Below, in pieces: positions 1-5,388 of a stretch of 6,211 nt of DNA. Under the pieces are notes generated by a model. The model was not told where the DNA came from and made no database searches. It worked only from the letters and a program-made list of their open reading frames with translations. How positions within the stretch are numbered: position 1 is the first letter of the stretch; every line of letters begins with the position of its first letter. The DNA comes from Enterovirga sp. Lineage in GTDB: Bacteria > Pseudomonadota > Alphaproteobacteria > Rhizobiales > Beijerinckiaceae. The position numbers were made by a program, and so were the translations under genes. The DNA is taken from positions 1 to 6,211 of the forward strand of contig JAQGJZ010000276.1 of NCBI GenBank assembly GCA_028290385.1, written 5' to 3'.

Positions 1-2
1 GC

Positions 3-710
3 GACCTGCTGTTCCGGGCCGCCAAGGACATGCGGCTCAGGCTCGAAAACACCCGGGCCAGGCTGGAGGAAACCAGCGAGCGGCCCTCGGGCGAGCTGAA
101 GATCACCACCACGGTCGGGCTCGGCTCACTCTGGCTCACGCAGCGGATCGCGGAGTTCCTCGACAACTACCCGGACGTGCGCGTCTCCGTGCTGCTCACC
201 AACGAGGAGCTCGATCTCGCGATGCGCGAGGCGGACGTGGCGATCCGGCTACGCCGGCCGGCCCAGCCCGACCTCATCCAGCGACGGCTCTTCACCGTCC
301 ACTTCCACGTCTATGCCTCGATCGATTACGTGAAACGGTTCGGTGAGCCGAAGACCATCGAGGACCTGGACCAGCACCGCATCCTGTCCTTCGGCGGAGA
401 CCAGCCGTCCTACCTGCTCTCCGTGCACTGGCTCGCGACCATCGGGCGGGAAGGGCGCGCGCCGCGCGACTACCACATGGTGATCAACAACATCCCCGCC
501 CTGCGCTCGGCGGTGGAGACCGGCGCGGGCATCGCCGTGCTGCCGGATTACGCGGTGGACGGGCACACGAAGCTGGTTCAGCTCCTGCGCGACGTCGAGA
601 TGCCGGCCCTCGATACGTATCTCGTCTATGCCGAGGAGATGCGGAACGTCGCCCGTGTGCAGGCTTTTCGGGACTTCCTCGTCGCCAAGGCGCAGCGCTG
701 GTCGTACTGA
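3..710 (+). CDS. LysR-family transcriptional regulator, 5'-truncated by window edge
   Basis: Partial gene: the frame is open from the left edge and stops at TGA 708-710, giving 235 visible residues. LysR proteins are usually about 300 residues, so roughly the first 65 (the winged helix-turn-helix) lie outside. The visible part begins with the charged linker helix (DLLFRAAKDMRLRLENTRAR) that normally joins the HTH to the effector domain. The substrate-binding domain follows: GELKITTTVGLGSLWL, then PDVRVSVLLTNEELDLAMREADVAIRL (a typical LysR pattern, with the acidic 'eADVAIR' turn), then GAGIAVLPDYAV near the C-terminus. The family binds DNA as a tetramer and responds to a small-molecule ligand. 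Neither the ligand nor the target can be read here. It converges on msrP, so it does not share a promoter with it, and any divergently transcribed target would lie left of the window. An internal ATG at 30 is not the start, because homology continues upstream of it. Family sure; specific role unknown. Confidence 0.93.
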   Translation, partial: DLLFRAAKDMRLRLENTRARLEETSERPSGELKITTTVGLGSLWLTQRIAEFLDNYPDVRVSVLLTNEELDLAMREADVAIRLRRPAQPDLIQRRLFTVHFHVYASIDYVKRFGEPKTIEDLDQHRILSFGGDQPSYLLSVHWLATIGREGRAPRDYHMVINNIPALRSAVETGAGIAVLPDYAVDGHTKLVQLLRDVEMPALDTYLVYAEEMRNVARVQAFRDFLVAKAQRWSY

Positions 711-740
711 GCGGCCACGGCGCCGTTCCATGCGCCCGGC

Positions 741-783
741 ACATGGGATCCATGTATTCCGCTGCCTGTCATGCAACGGCAGC
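741..783. repeat. Two short inverted repeats downstream of the LysR gene
   Basis: ACATGG-gat-CCATGT (741-755) is a 6-bp stem with a 3-base loop. GCTGCC (761-766) pairs with GGCAGC (778-783) across an 11-base loop. Neither is followed by a T-run, so they are not intrinsic terminators by themselves. They could be 3' UTR structure, a protein-binding palindrome or chance. They lie 30 to 75 bases past the LysR stop. Confidence 0.4.
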
Positions 784-812
784 CGGGTTCAGAGTAGCTG
801 CGGCTGAGACCT

Positions 813-839
813 GCGGAACGGGTGACCTCCCGGTTCCGC
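813..839 (+). other. Strong hairpin of unknown role in the LysR-msrP gap
   Basis: GCGGAACGGG (813-822) pairs with CCC-g-GTTCCGC (829-839), leaving one bulged G at 832 and a six-base loop (tgacct). That is ten base pairs, far stronger than the other repeats in this gap except the terminator. No T-run follows, so it is not a terminator. It sits about 45 bases before the terminator stem, an arrangement seen in both small RNAs and long 3' UTRs. No reading frame with a ribosome binding site covers it. The strand is assigned only because the T-run of the neighbouring terminator is on the plus strand. Confidence 0.45.
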
Positions 840-883
840 TCAGCCGTTCCCCTCTGGAGGCGCGCTGTCGCGTCTCGAACTTC

Positions 884-916
884 AGGCCGGGTCCACGCGG
901 ATCCGGCCTTTTTCTT
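884..916 (+). terminator. Rho-independent terminator, plus strand
   Basis: AGGCCGGGTCC (884-894) pairs with GGATCCGGCCT (899-909) over an 11-bp stem containing one G-U wobble and a four-base loop (acgc). A T-rich tail (TTTTT C TT, 909-916) follows directly. On the minus strand the hairpin is followed by a mixed sequence without a U-run, so it should mainly stop plus-strand transcription. It lies 174 bases after the LysR stop and just short of the convergent msrP end at 933. It therefore ends either the LysR transcript or a small RNA encoded in the gap. Confidence 0.8.
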
Positions 917-932
917 CGGGTCGGCTCGGGCC

Positions 933-1886
933 TCACGCCCAGAGCCGCTCCGTCTGCAGGTCCTTGTAGAGGTCGGCGACGAACTCGCCGTAGCCGTTGA
1001 ACAGCATCGTCGGCCGCATCTCGCCCGTGCCGAGCACGCGCTCGGAGGCCTGGCTCCAGCGCGGATGGGGCACCTCCGGGTTCACGTTGGCCCAGAACCC
1101 GTATTCGGAGGCCTGCAGCGCCTCCCAGAACGTCTTCGGCCGCTCCTTGGTGAACGTGATGCGGTCGATCGCCTTCACGGACTTGAAGCCGTATTTCCAC
1201 GGCACCGCGAGCCGCAGCGGCGCCCCGAACTGGTTGCCGAGCGGCTTGCCGTAGATCCCGGTCACCATGAAGGCGAGGTCGTTGTGCGCCTCGGCGAGCG
1301 TCAGCCCCTCGGTGTAGGGCCAGGGATACCAGAACGCCTTCTGGCCGGGCGCCTGAGCCGGATCCTTGAAGGTGTGCATCACGATGTAGCGCGCATCGGC
1401 CGTCGGCTTGGCGAGGGCGACCAGCGATGCGAGCGGAAAGCCCGTCCAGGGCACGGCCATGGACCACGCCTCGACGCAGCGGTGCCGGTAAAGCCGCTCC
1501 TCCAGCGGCATCTTGCGGGCGAGATCGTCGAACCCGATCTCGAGCGGCGCCTCGACGAGGCCGTCGATCTTCACCGTCCAGGGCCGGGTCTTCAGCTTGC
1601 TCGCGGCCGCCGCGACCGACTTCGAGGTCCCGAACTCGTAGTAGTTGTTGTAATCGCCGGAAAACGCCTCGGGCGTGATCTCGCGATCGAGCTTGTAGGC
1701 CGCGTTGCGCTTGGCCGGGTAGAGATCAGCACTCGGATCGGACGCTTGCGCTTGCGCGCGCCCGATGACTGATGCCCCGATCAGGCCGGCGCCGCCGGCC
1801 ATGAGGGCGCGCCGGTTGAGGAACACGGCCTCGGGAGTTGCCTCGCTTTCCGGGATTTCCCAGCCACGGCAGATCTTGATCAGCAT
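933..1886 (-). CDS. msrP: Protein-methionine-sulfoxide reductase, molybdenum catalytic subunit MsrP (YedY)
   Basis: Periplasmic molybdoenzyme that reduces methionine sulfoxide (R and S forms) in oxidised envelope proteins. In the known system electrons come from the haem membrane protein MsrQ. The product is 317 aa, close to the family length (E. coli about 334). A Tat signal is visible: NRRALM with Arg25-Arg26, a hydrophobic stretch AGGAGLIGASVIG, and probable cleavage after AQA near residue 46. Family motifs follow: YNNYYEFG (79-86), RPWTVKIDGL (101-110), RHRCVEAWSMAVPW (134-147) with Cys137 as the expected molybdenum ligand, NQFGAPLRLAVPWKYGFKSVK (218-238) and WANVNPEVPHPRWSQASER (265-283). 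The ATG at 1884-1886 is preceded five bases away by GAGGAGAG, and the leader MLIKI..PESEATPEAVFLNRR matches family starts, so this start is well supported. No msrQ follows: the next gene is the convergent LysR gene. Identification is very secure. Confidence 0.96.
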   Translation of the reverse strand: MLIKICRGWEIPESEATPEAVFLNRRALMAGGAGLIGASVIGRAQAQASDPSADLYPAKRNAAYKLDREITPEAFSGDYNNYYEFGTSKSVAAAASKLKTRPWTVKIDGLVEAPLEIGFDDLARKMPLEERLYRHRCVEAWSMAVPWTGFPLASLVALAKPTADARYIVMHTFKDPAQAPGQKAFWYPWPYTEGLTLAEAHNDLAFMVTGIYGKPLGNQFGAPLRLAVPWKYGFKSVKAIDRITFTKERPKTFWEALQASEYGFWANVNPEVPHPRWSQASERVLGTGEMRPTMLFNGYGEFVADLYKDLQTERLWA

Positions 1887-1891
1887 CGGCG

Positions 1892-1899
1892 CTCTCCTC
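1892..1899 (-). promoter_or_regulatory. Ribosome binding site of msrP
   Basis: GAGGAGAG on the minus strand, five bases before the ATG at 1886. It is a strong Shine-Dalgarno match and fixes the msrP start. Confidence 0.75.
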
Positions 1900-1914
1900 G
1901 AGGCTCCCCACCGG

Positions 1915-1942
1915 CAGATAGGATCGCCGCCCGGAGCCGCAA
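1915..1942 (-). promoter_or_regulatory. Weak candidate promoter for msrP
   Basis: On the minus strand, TTGCGG (1942-1937) is followed after 16 bases by TATCTG (1920-1915), about 30 bases before the start codon. Each box matches the sigma-70 consensus at roughly half its positions, which is close to chance. It is listed because the 176-base gap after fadD leaves room for a separate msrP promoter. Confidence 0.2.
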
Positions 1943-1985
1943 ATCACGATCCCGCGCGGTGACCACCCTGCAGCGTGTCGCGGAA

Positions 1986-2006
1986 CCGGCCTGCGGCTGC
2001 GGCCGG
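1986..2006 (-). other. GC-rich hairpin in the fadD-msrP gap, possible weak terminator
   Basis: CCGGCC (1986-1991) and GGCCGG (2001-2006) form a 6-bp stem around a nine-base loop, about 57 bases past the fadD stop. No U-run follows on the minus strand, so intrinsic termination is doubtful. The rest of the gap 1887-2062 holds nothing else I can support apart from the msrP ribosome site and the weak promoter. Confidence 0.25.
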
Positions 2007-2062
2007 CCCGTCCCCTGCCCGATGGACGACGCGAGACGGCGTTCCATTCCGCCGCCCGGATG

Positions 2063-3799
2063 TCATGACGCCGCGCGTTCGGCCTGCTCGATCTCGTCCT
2101 TCAACACCCGGCGGAGCACCTTGCCGACATTGGTCTTCGGCAGCGTCTCGCGGAATTCGATGCGGCGCGGGATCTTGTAGCCGGTGAGCCGCTCGCGGCA
2201 CCATTCGCGCACCTCGGCCTCCGTGAGGTTCGGATCGGCCTTGACCACATAGGCCGCGACCACCTCGCCCGACTTGTCGTCGGGCCAGCCGATCACCGCC
2301 ACCTCGGTCACGCCGGGATGGGCCGCGATCACGTCCTCGACCTCGTTGGGATAAACGTTGAAGCCGGACACGAGGATCATGTCCTTCATCCGGTCGACGA
2401 TTTTCAGCGCGCCGTCGGGCTGAAGCACCGCGACGTCCCCGGTGCGGAAGAAGCCGTCCGGGGTCATCACCTCCGCGGTCTCGTCCGGGCGCTGCCAATA
2501 CCCGGCCATGACCTGCGGACCGCGAACGCAGAGCTCGCCGGGTTCGCCGAGCGGCACCGCCTCCCCCGCCTTGTTGCGGATCGAGACCTCGGTCGACGGC
2601 ATCGGAAACCCGATCGTGCCGGTGAATTCCTGGATGTCGAGCCGGTTCACGGTGACGACCGGGGAGGTTTCCGACAGGCCGTAGCCCTCCACGATCGGGT
2701 GGCCCGTGAGCTCCCGCCAGGCTTTCGCGACCGCAGCCTGCGTCGCCATCCCGCCCGAGACGCAGAAGTGGAGCTTCGCGAAATCCACCTTGCGGATCTC
2801 AGGGTGGCGGGTCAGCGCATTGTAGAGCGTGTTCACGCCGGACATCACCGTGAACGGGCGCGACCTCAGCGTGGCGACGAAGCTCTTCAGGTCGCGCGGA
2901 TTGGCGATCAGCAGGAGGCACGCGCCCAGCCTGATCATGACCATGCAGCAGGCCGTCAGGGCGAAGATGTGGTACAGCGGCAGCGCCGTGATCGCGATCT
3001 CCGGCTCGCGTCCGAGCCCGCCGGCGCGCATCCACACCTCGCATTGCACGACATTCGCGGCGACGTTGCGATGCGTGAGCGTCGCGCCCTTGGCGATGCC
3101 GGTCGTCCCGCCCGTGTATTGCAGAAACGCCACGTCGTCCGGCGTCACCTCCACGGCCGCCGGCGGTCGCGACAGGCCCTCACGGATCACATCGGAAAAC
3201 CGGACCGCCCCCTCGAGCCGATAATCCGGGACCGCCTTCTTCAAGTAGCGCGACACCAGGTTGACGACGTGGCCCTTGAGGCCGAGCAGGTCGCCCGGCT
3301 TCACGATCACCACCCTGTGCAGGGCGAGCTCCGGCCAGGACGCCTGGACGGTCTGGCCGAAATTCTCGAGCACGAAGAGGACGCGGGCTCCGGAATCCTT
3401 GAGCTGGAACGTCAGTTCGCGCGGCGTGTAGAGAGGGTTGACGTTCACCACCGTCGCGCCGGCCATGAGCGTGCCGAACAGGATCGGCGCATAGGCCATG
3501 ACGTTCGGCAGCATGATCGCGACGCGGTCGCCGCGCCCGATTCCTTGCGCCTGCAGCCAGGACGTGACCGCACCGGCCCGGGCGGCGAACTCGCCATAGG
3601 TGAGGCGCACGCCGAAGCTCTCGAGCGCGGGCCGTTCGGGATAGCGGGAAACGCTTTCGTGGAACATGTCCACGAGGGTGCCGACGGAGGCGAGATCGAT
3701 CTCGGCCGGCACGTCGGCCGGATACGAGGCGAGCCAGGGCCGAGACGCCGCCGGATCCTGCGTCCCGGTCGCTCGCGCCGCGTTCTGCTCCGTAGCCAC
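2063..3799 (-). CDS. fadD: Long-chain fatty acid-CoA ligase (acyl-CoA synthetase)
   Basis: ANL-superfamily enzyme that joins a free fatty acid to coenzyme A through an acyl-adenylate, using ATP. It feeds beta-oxidation or lipid synthesis and acts in the cytoplasm or at the inner membrane. At 578 aa it has the normal FadD length. Motifs are all present in order: P-loop YTGGTTGIAKG (228-238) followed by THRN; LPLYHIFAL (273-281); the substrate/adenine motif EGYGLSETSP (371-380); the TGD motif (453-455); the hinge and FadD signature DRMKDMILVSGFNVYPNEVE (469-488); and the catalytic lysine in KTNVGKVLRR (Lys560). The N-terminus is typical of the family (PAEIDLASVGTLVDMFHESVSRYPERPALES). The start is GTG at 3797-3799, with GAGGGAG seven bases upstream; no ATG gives a better fit. 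The stop is TGA at 2063-2065. It lies 110 bases after the helix-hairpin-helix gene on the same strand. Chain-length preference cannot be read from sequence; a medium-chain or aromatic-acid ligase is less likely. Confidence 0.95.
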   Translation of the reverse strand: MATEQNAARATGTQDPAASRPWLASYPADVPAEIDLASVGTLVDMFHESVSRYPERPALESFGVRLTYGEFAARAGAVTSWLQAQGIGRGDRVAIMLPNVMAYAPILFGTLMAGATVVNVNPLYTPRELTFQLKDSGARVLFVLENFGQTVQASWPELALHRVVIVKPGDLLGLKGHVVNLVSRYLKKAVPDYRLEGAVRFSDVIREGLSRPPAAVEVTPDDVAFLQYTGGTTGIAKGATLTHRNVAANVVQCEVWMRAGGLGREPEIAITALPLYHIFALTACCMVMIRLGACLLLIANPRDLKSFVATLRSRPFTVMSGVNTLYNALTRHPEIRKVDFAKLHFCVSGGMATQAAVAKAWRELTGHPIVEGYGLSETSPVVTVNRLDIQEFTGTIGFPMPSTEVSIRNKAGEAVPLGEPGELCVRGPQVMAGYWQRPDETAEVMTPDGFFRTGDVAVLQPDGALKIVDRMKDMILVSGFNVYPNEVEDVIAAHPGVTEVAVIGWPDDKSGEVVAAYVVKADPNLTEAEVREWCRERLTGYKIPRRIEFRETLPKTNVGKVLRRVLKDEIEQAERAAS

Positions 3800-3806
3800 C
3801 GGACCG

Positions 3807-3813
3807 CTCCCTC
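3807..3813 (-). promoter_or_regulatory. Ribosome binding site that decides the fadD GTG start
   Basis: GAGGGAG on the minus strand, seven bases before the GTG at 3799. It supports a non-ATG start for fadD. Confidence 0.65.
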
Positions 3814-3876
3814 ACAGGCCGGCGTCTCTGCGCGGCTTCCCTATGCTCCTACGAGGGCGGGTCGGAGGCAAGGACG

Positions 3877-3910
3877 AACCCTGGGGCCGCCCCCAGGGCG
3901 CGGCAGGGTT
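3877..3910 (-). terminator. Candidate terminator or attenuator hairpin after the helix-hairpin-helix gene
   Basis: A perfect 8-bp inverted repeat, CCCTGGGG (3879-3886) and CCCCAGGG (3891-3898), encloses a four-base loop directly past the stop codon. On the minus strand it is followed by gttcgtcctt, which is only moderately U-rich, so termination may be partial. A second, overlapping pairing is possible: AACCCTG (3877-3883) with CAGGGTT (3904-3910), the latter reaching the TAA stop. The two stems share bases and cannot form together. Both lie in the 110-base gap before fadD. Confidence 0.45.
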
Positions 3911-4536
3911 TATCGCACCGCGACCTGGTCGCGAATGCGCGCAAAGGCGGCGCGGTTGAGGACTCGCTTGCTCAGCAGCTCCTCGGGCGAGCGGTAGGGC
4001 CGCCCGCGGGCGATCGCCTTGCCGACCCGGCCGACCCCGAGCGCGTTCAGGGTTTCGATCGACGCGGTGTTGAGGTCGATGCCGGGGCTGGCCGCCGTCG
4101 TCGTGGGCGCTTCGTCCGCGTCCGCAGCCGGCTCCTGGAGCGCCGCCAGCCGGACCGGCGGGGGCTCGGACCGCGGCGATGCGATCGAGCCCGTGGAATC
4201 CACGTCGGGCCGCTTCTTGGCCGCTTCCGCGACCGGCCGCTCGGACACCGTCGGCGCGGGCCGCTCGACGCGCCGCGGCAGGCGGGCGTCACCCTCCTCG
4301 GCGCTGGCGACGATCGGCCCTGCATAGACCATGCGGACGTTCCGCTGGGGACCCGCCTCGGCGGCCCGCTGAGGCTGCGCGGCAGGCCCGGGGGCGGAGC
4401 GGGCCTCGTGGACGGGCATCGCCCGATCCGGCCGTGCATCCGCGGAGCCGTTGGCGAAGCCCGCGACGGTCAGCCCGGTTGTCACCGCGACGGCAACGAG
4501 ACCGAGCACGCTGTAGGTTTCGTTCATGCGGCGCAT
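3910..4536 (-). CDS. Membrane-anchored helix-hairpin-helix (ComEA-like) protein
   Basis: A 208-aa protein in three parts. Residues 8-27 (SVLGLVAVAVTTGLTVAGF) form one membrane segment or uncleaved signal anchor. Residues 30-150 are a low-complexity Pro/Ala/Arg-rich linker. Residues 153-206 form a helix-hairpin-helix domain of the ComEA/HHH_3 type: IDLNTASIETLNALGVGRVG (the LNTAS..L..L.G(V/I)G hallmark), then RGRPYRSPEELL and a final helix. In ComEA this domain binds double-stranded DNA outside the membrane during uptake. Here the topology suggests an exported domain, but DNA binding is an inference, since such domains also mediate protein contacts. I chose the ATG at 4534-4536 because GAGGTC (4541-4546) sits just upstream. 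The TTG at 4554 and the ATG at 4527 are worse placed. It follows the secreted-protein gene by 27 bases, so the two are probably co-transcribed. No comEC or pilus gene is in view, so a role in competence is unsupported. Confidence 0.85.
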   Translation of the reverse strand: MRRMNETYSVLGLVAVAVTTGLTVAGFANGSADARPDRAMPVHEARSAPGPAAQPQRAAEAGPQRNVRMVYAGPIVASAEEGDARLPRRVERPAPTVSERPVAEAAKKRPDVDSTGSIASPRSEPPPVRLAALQEPAADADEAPTTTAASPGIDLNTASIETLNALGVGRVGKAIARGRPYRSPEELLSKRVLNRAAFARIRDQVAVR

Positions 4537-4563
4537 CGCTGACCTCGATGGCAAAGGCTAGGA

Positions 4564-5136
4564 TTACTGGCTTGCGCTGGCGACCGCGGTTCGGGCCGGC
4601 AGGACGGGCTTCAGCCCAGCCATGTGGGAGAGGCGGTCGCGCTCGTCCTTCGGGAGGTCGGATTCCTGCAAAGACGCGAAATTGGCGCGCGTGAAAGGCA
4701 TCCGGCCGCCCTGGAACACCAGGACCTCGTCCTTGAGGACCAGGATGTCGCCCCGCCGCAGGGTCGGATCCTGCAGGAACCATTCGGGGTTCTTGGCGGG
4801 ATCGATCGGCTCGGCTGGCGCAGCCGCCGCCGCCGTCTCCACCTGCTCGCGGCGCGGCTGGCGCTCCTTCTCCCGCCGGACCGTGCGCTCCTTGGCGCGC
4901 TTGCGGACGGTGACGCTGAGCGGATCGCGATAATCAGCGCGACTGTCGAACTCGCGATACGAGGGCGCCGGCGCCTGCGCGGGCTGCTGGTAATACTGCC
5001 GGGGCTGCGGCCCCGGTTCGGATTCGACCCCGAACAGCCGCTCGAAGAAGCCGGCCTGCGCTGCCGTCACGCCGCCGAGGAGGACGGCCGCGCCGGCGAC
5101 AAACCGTAAAGACGAACCCAGCCCGTTGATCTTCAT
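4564..5136 (-). CDS. Small secreted protein of unknown function
   Basis: A 190-aa protein that I do not recognise as a named family. MKINGLGSSLRFVAGAAVLL begins a classic Sec signal peptide, with a likely cut after AQA at residue 28. The mature part starts GFFERLFG, followed by a Gln/Pro-rich stretch (about 38-60). Next comes a highly basic segment with alternating Arg/Lys and Glu (about 78-98, RKRAKERTVRREKERQPRRE), an Ala-rich linker, and a compact C-terminal block: NPEWFLQDPTLRRGDILVLK (116-135), then VLVFQGG and PFTRANFASLQESDLPKDER. The C-terminal block looks like the conserved core and recalls hypothetical proteins of Hyphomicrobiales, from memory only. The start at 5136 is chosen because it places the signal peptide at the N-terminus. 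The frame stays open upstream with ATGs at 5151, 5178, 5181 and 5250, and no start has a strong ribosome site. It heads the probable two-gene operon with the helix-hairpin-helix gene. Confidence 0.8.
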   Translation of the reverse strand: MKINGLGSSLRFVAGAAVLLGGVTAAQAGFFERLFGVESEPGPQPRQYYQQPAQAPAPSYREFDSRADYRDPLSVTVRKRAKERTVRREKERQPRREQVETAAAAAPAEPIDPAKNPEWFLQDPTLRRGDILVLKDEVLVFQGGRMPFTRANFASLQESDLPKDERDRLSHMAGLKPVLPARTAVASASQ

Positions 5137-5193
5137 CTCTGACCGCCGCATCGTCGTATAGAAGGCAAGTCCAGCCATCATGTCCGCCCGAAT

Positions 5194-5218
5194 ACTCGGG
5201 ACGGGCATTTTGCCGAGT
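5194..5218. repeat. Inverted repeat in the divergent intergenic region
   Basis: ACTCGG (5194-5199) and CCGAGT (5213-5218) are separated by 13 bases. A competing stem, CCCGA (5187-5191) with TCGGG (5196-5200), uses part of the same bases. It lies 60-80 bases upstream of the chosen start of the secreted-protein gene, in its 5' leader if transcription starts further right. It could be an operator or leader structure, but the arms are short and chance is possible. Confidence 0.3.
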
Positions 5219-5272
5219 GCCGGAATCTCGCTTGGTTGCGACATGAACATCGTTGGTCAGGTTGAAGTTCCC

Positions 5273-5287
5273 ACGGGCCCGTCGACG
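5273..5287. repeat. Two overlapping palindromes in the divergent intergenic region
   Basis: ACGGGCCCGT (5273-5282) is a perfect 10-bp palindrome that overlaps CGTCGACG (5280-5287). They lie about midway between the secreted-protein and glycoside hydrolase genes, where an operator for either could sit. Short GC palindromes are common in such DNA. Beyond these and the 5194-5218 repeat I see no clear promoter boxes in 5137-5388. Confidence 0.25.
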
Positions 5288-5370
5288 AGGATGTGAGACC
5301 CGGCAACTCGGCCCGCACTTCAAGGAATGGTGCCGCCATTGCATGATGCCCGCTCGGCCGGCGCGCCGAT

Positions 5371-5376
5371 GGAGGT
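5371..5376 (+). promoter_or_regulatory. Ribosome binding site of the glycoside hydrolase gene
   Basis: GGAGGT lies 12 bases before the ATG at 5389. The sequence match is very good but the spacing is longer than usual. No alternative start exists upstream in this frame, because a TGA occurs at 5344-5346 and no start codon lies between it and 5389. Confidence 0.55.
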
Positions 5377-5388
5377 CTCGCCCATCCG

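Noticed and set aside
743..1000. Possible small gene of 85 codons in the LysR-msrP gap
   Set aside because: No ribosome site before the ATG, no recognisable protein pattern, and it runs through the terminator hairpin and into msrP.
822..1772. A 316-codon open frame on the plus strand opposite msrP
   Set aside because: Low-complexity Arg/Leu/Gly/Pro translation antisense to a clear msrP with all its motifs. It is a compositional shadow.
2318..3997. A 559-codon open frame on the plus strand opposite fadD
   Set aside because: Its translation is rich in Arg, His, Asp and Gly with no domain pattern, and it lies fully antisense to a motif-complete fadD. Long antisense open frames are expected in GC-rich DNA with strong third-position bias.
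3910..4554. Longer version of the helix-hairpin-helix gene starting at TTG 4554
   Set aside because: The TTG lies upstream of a good GAGGTC ribosome site that serves the ATG at 4536, and the extra residues add nothing to the membrane segment.
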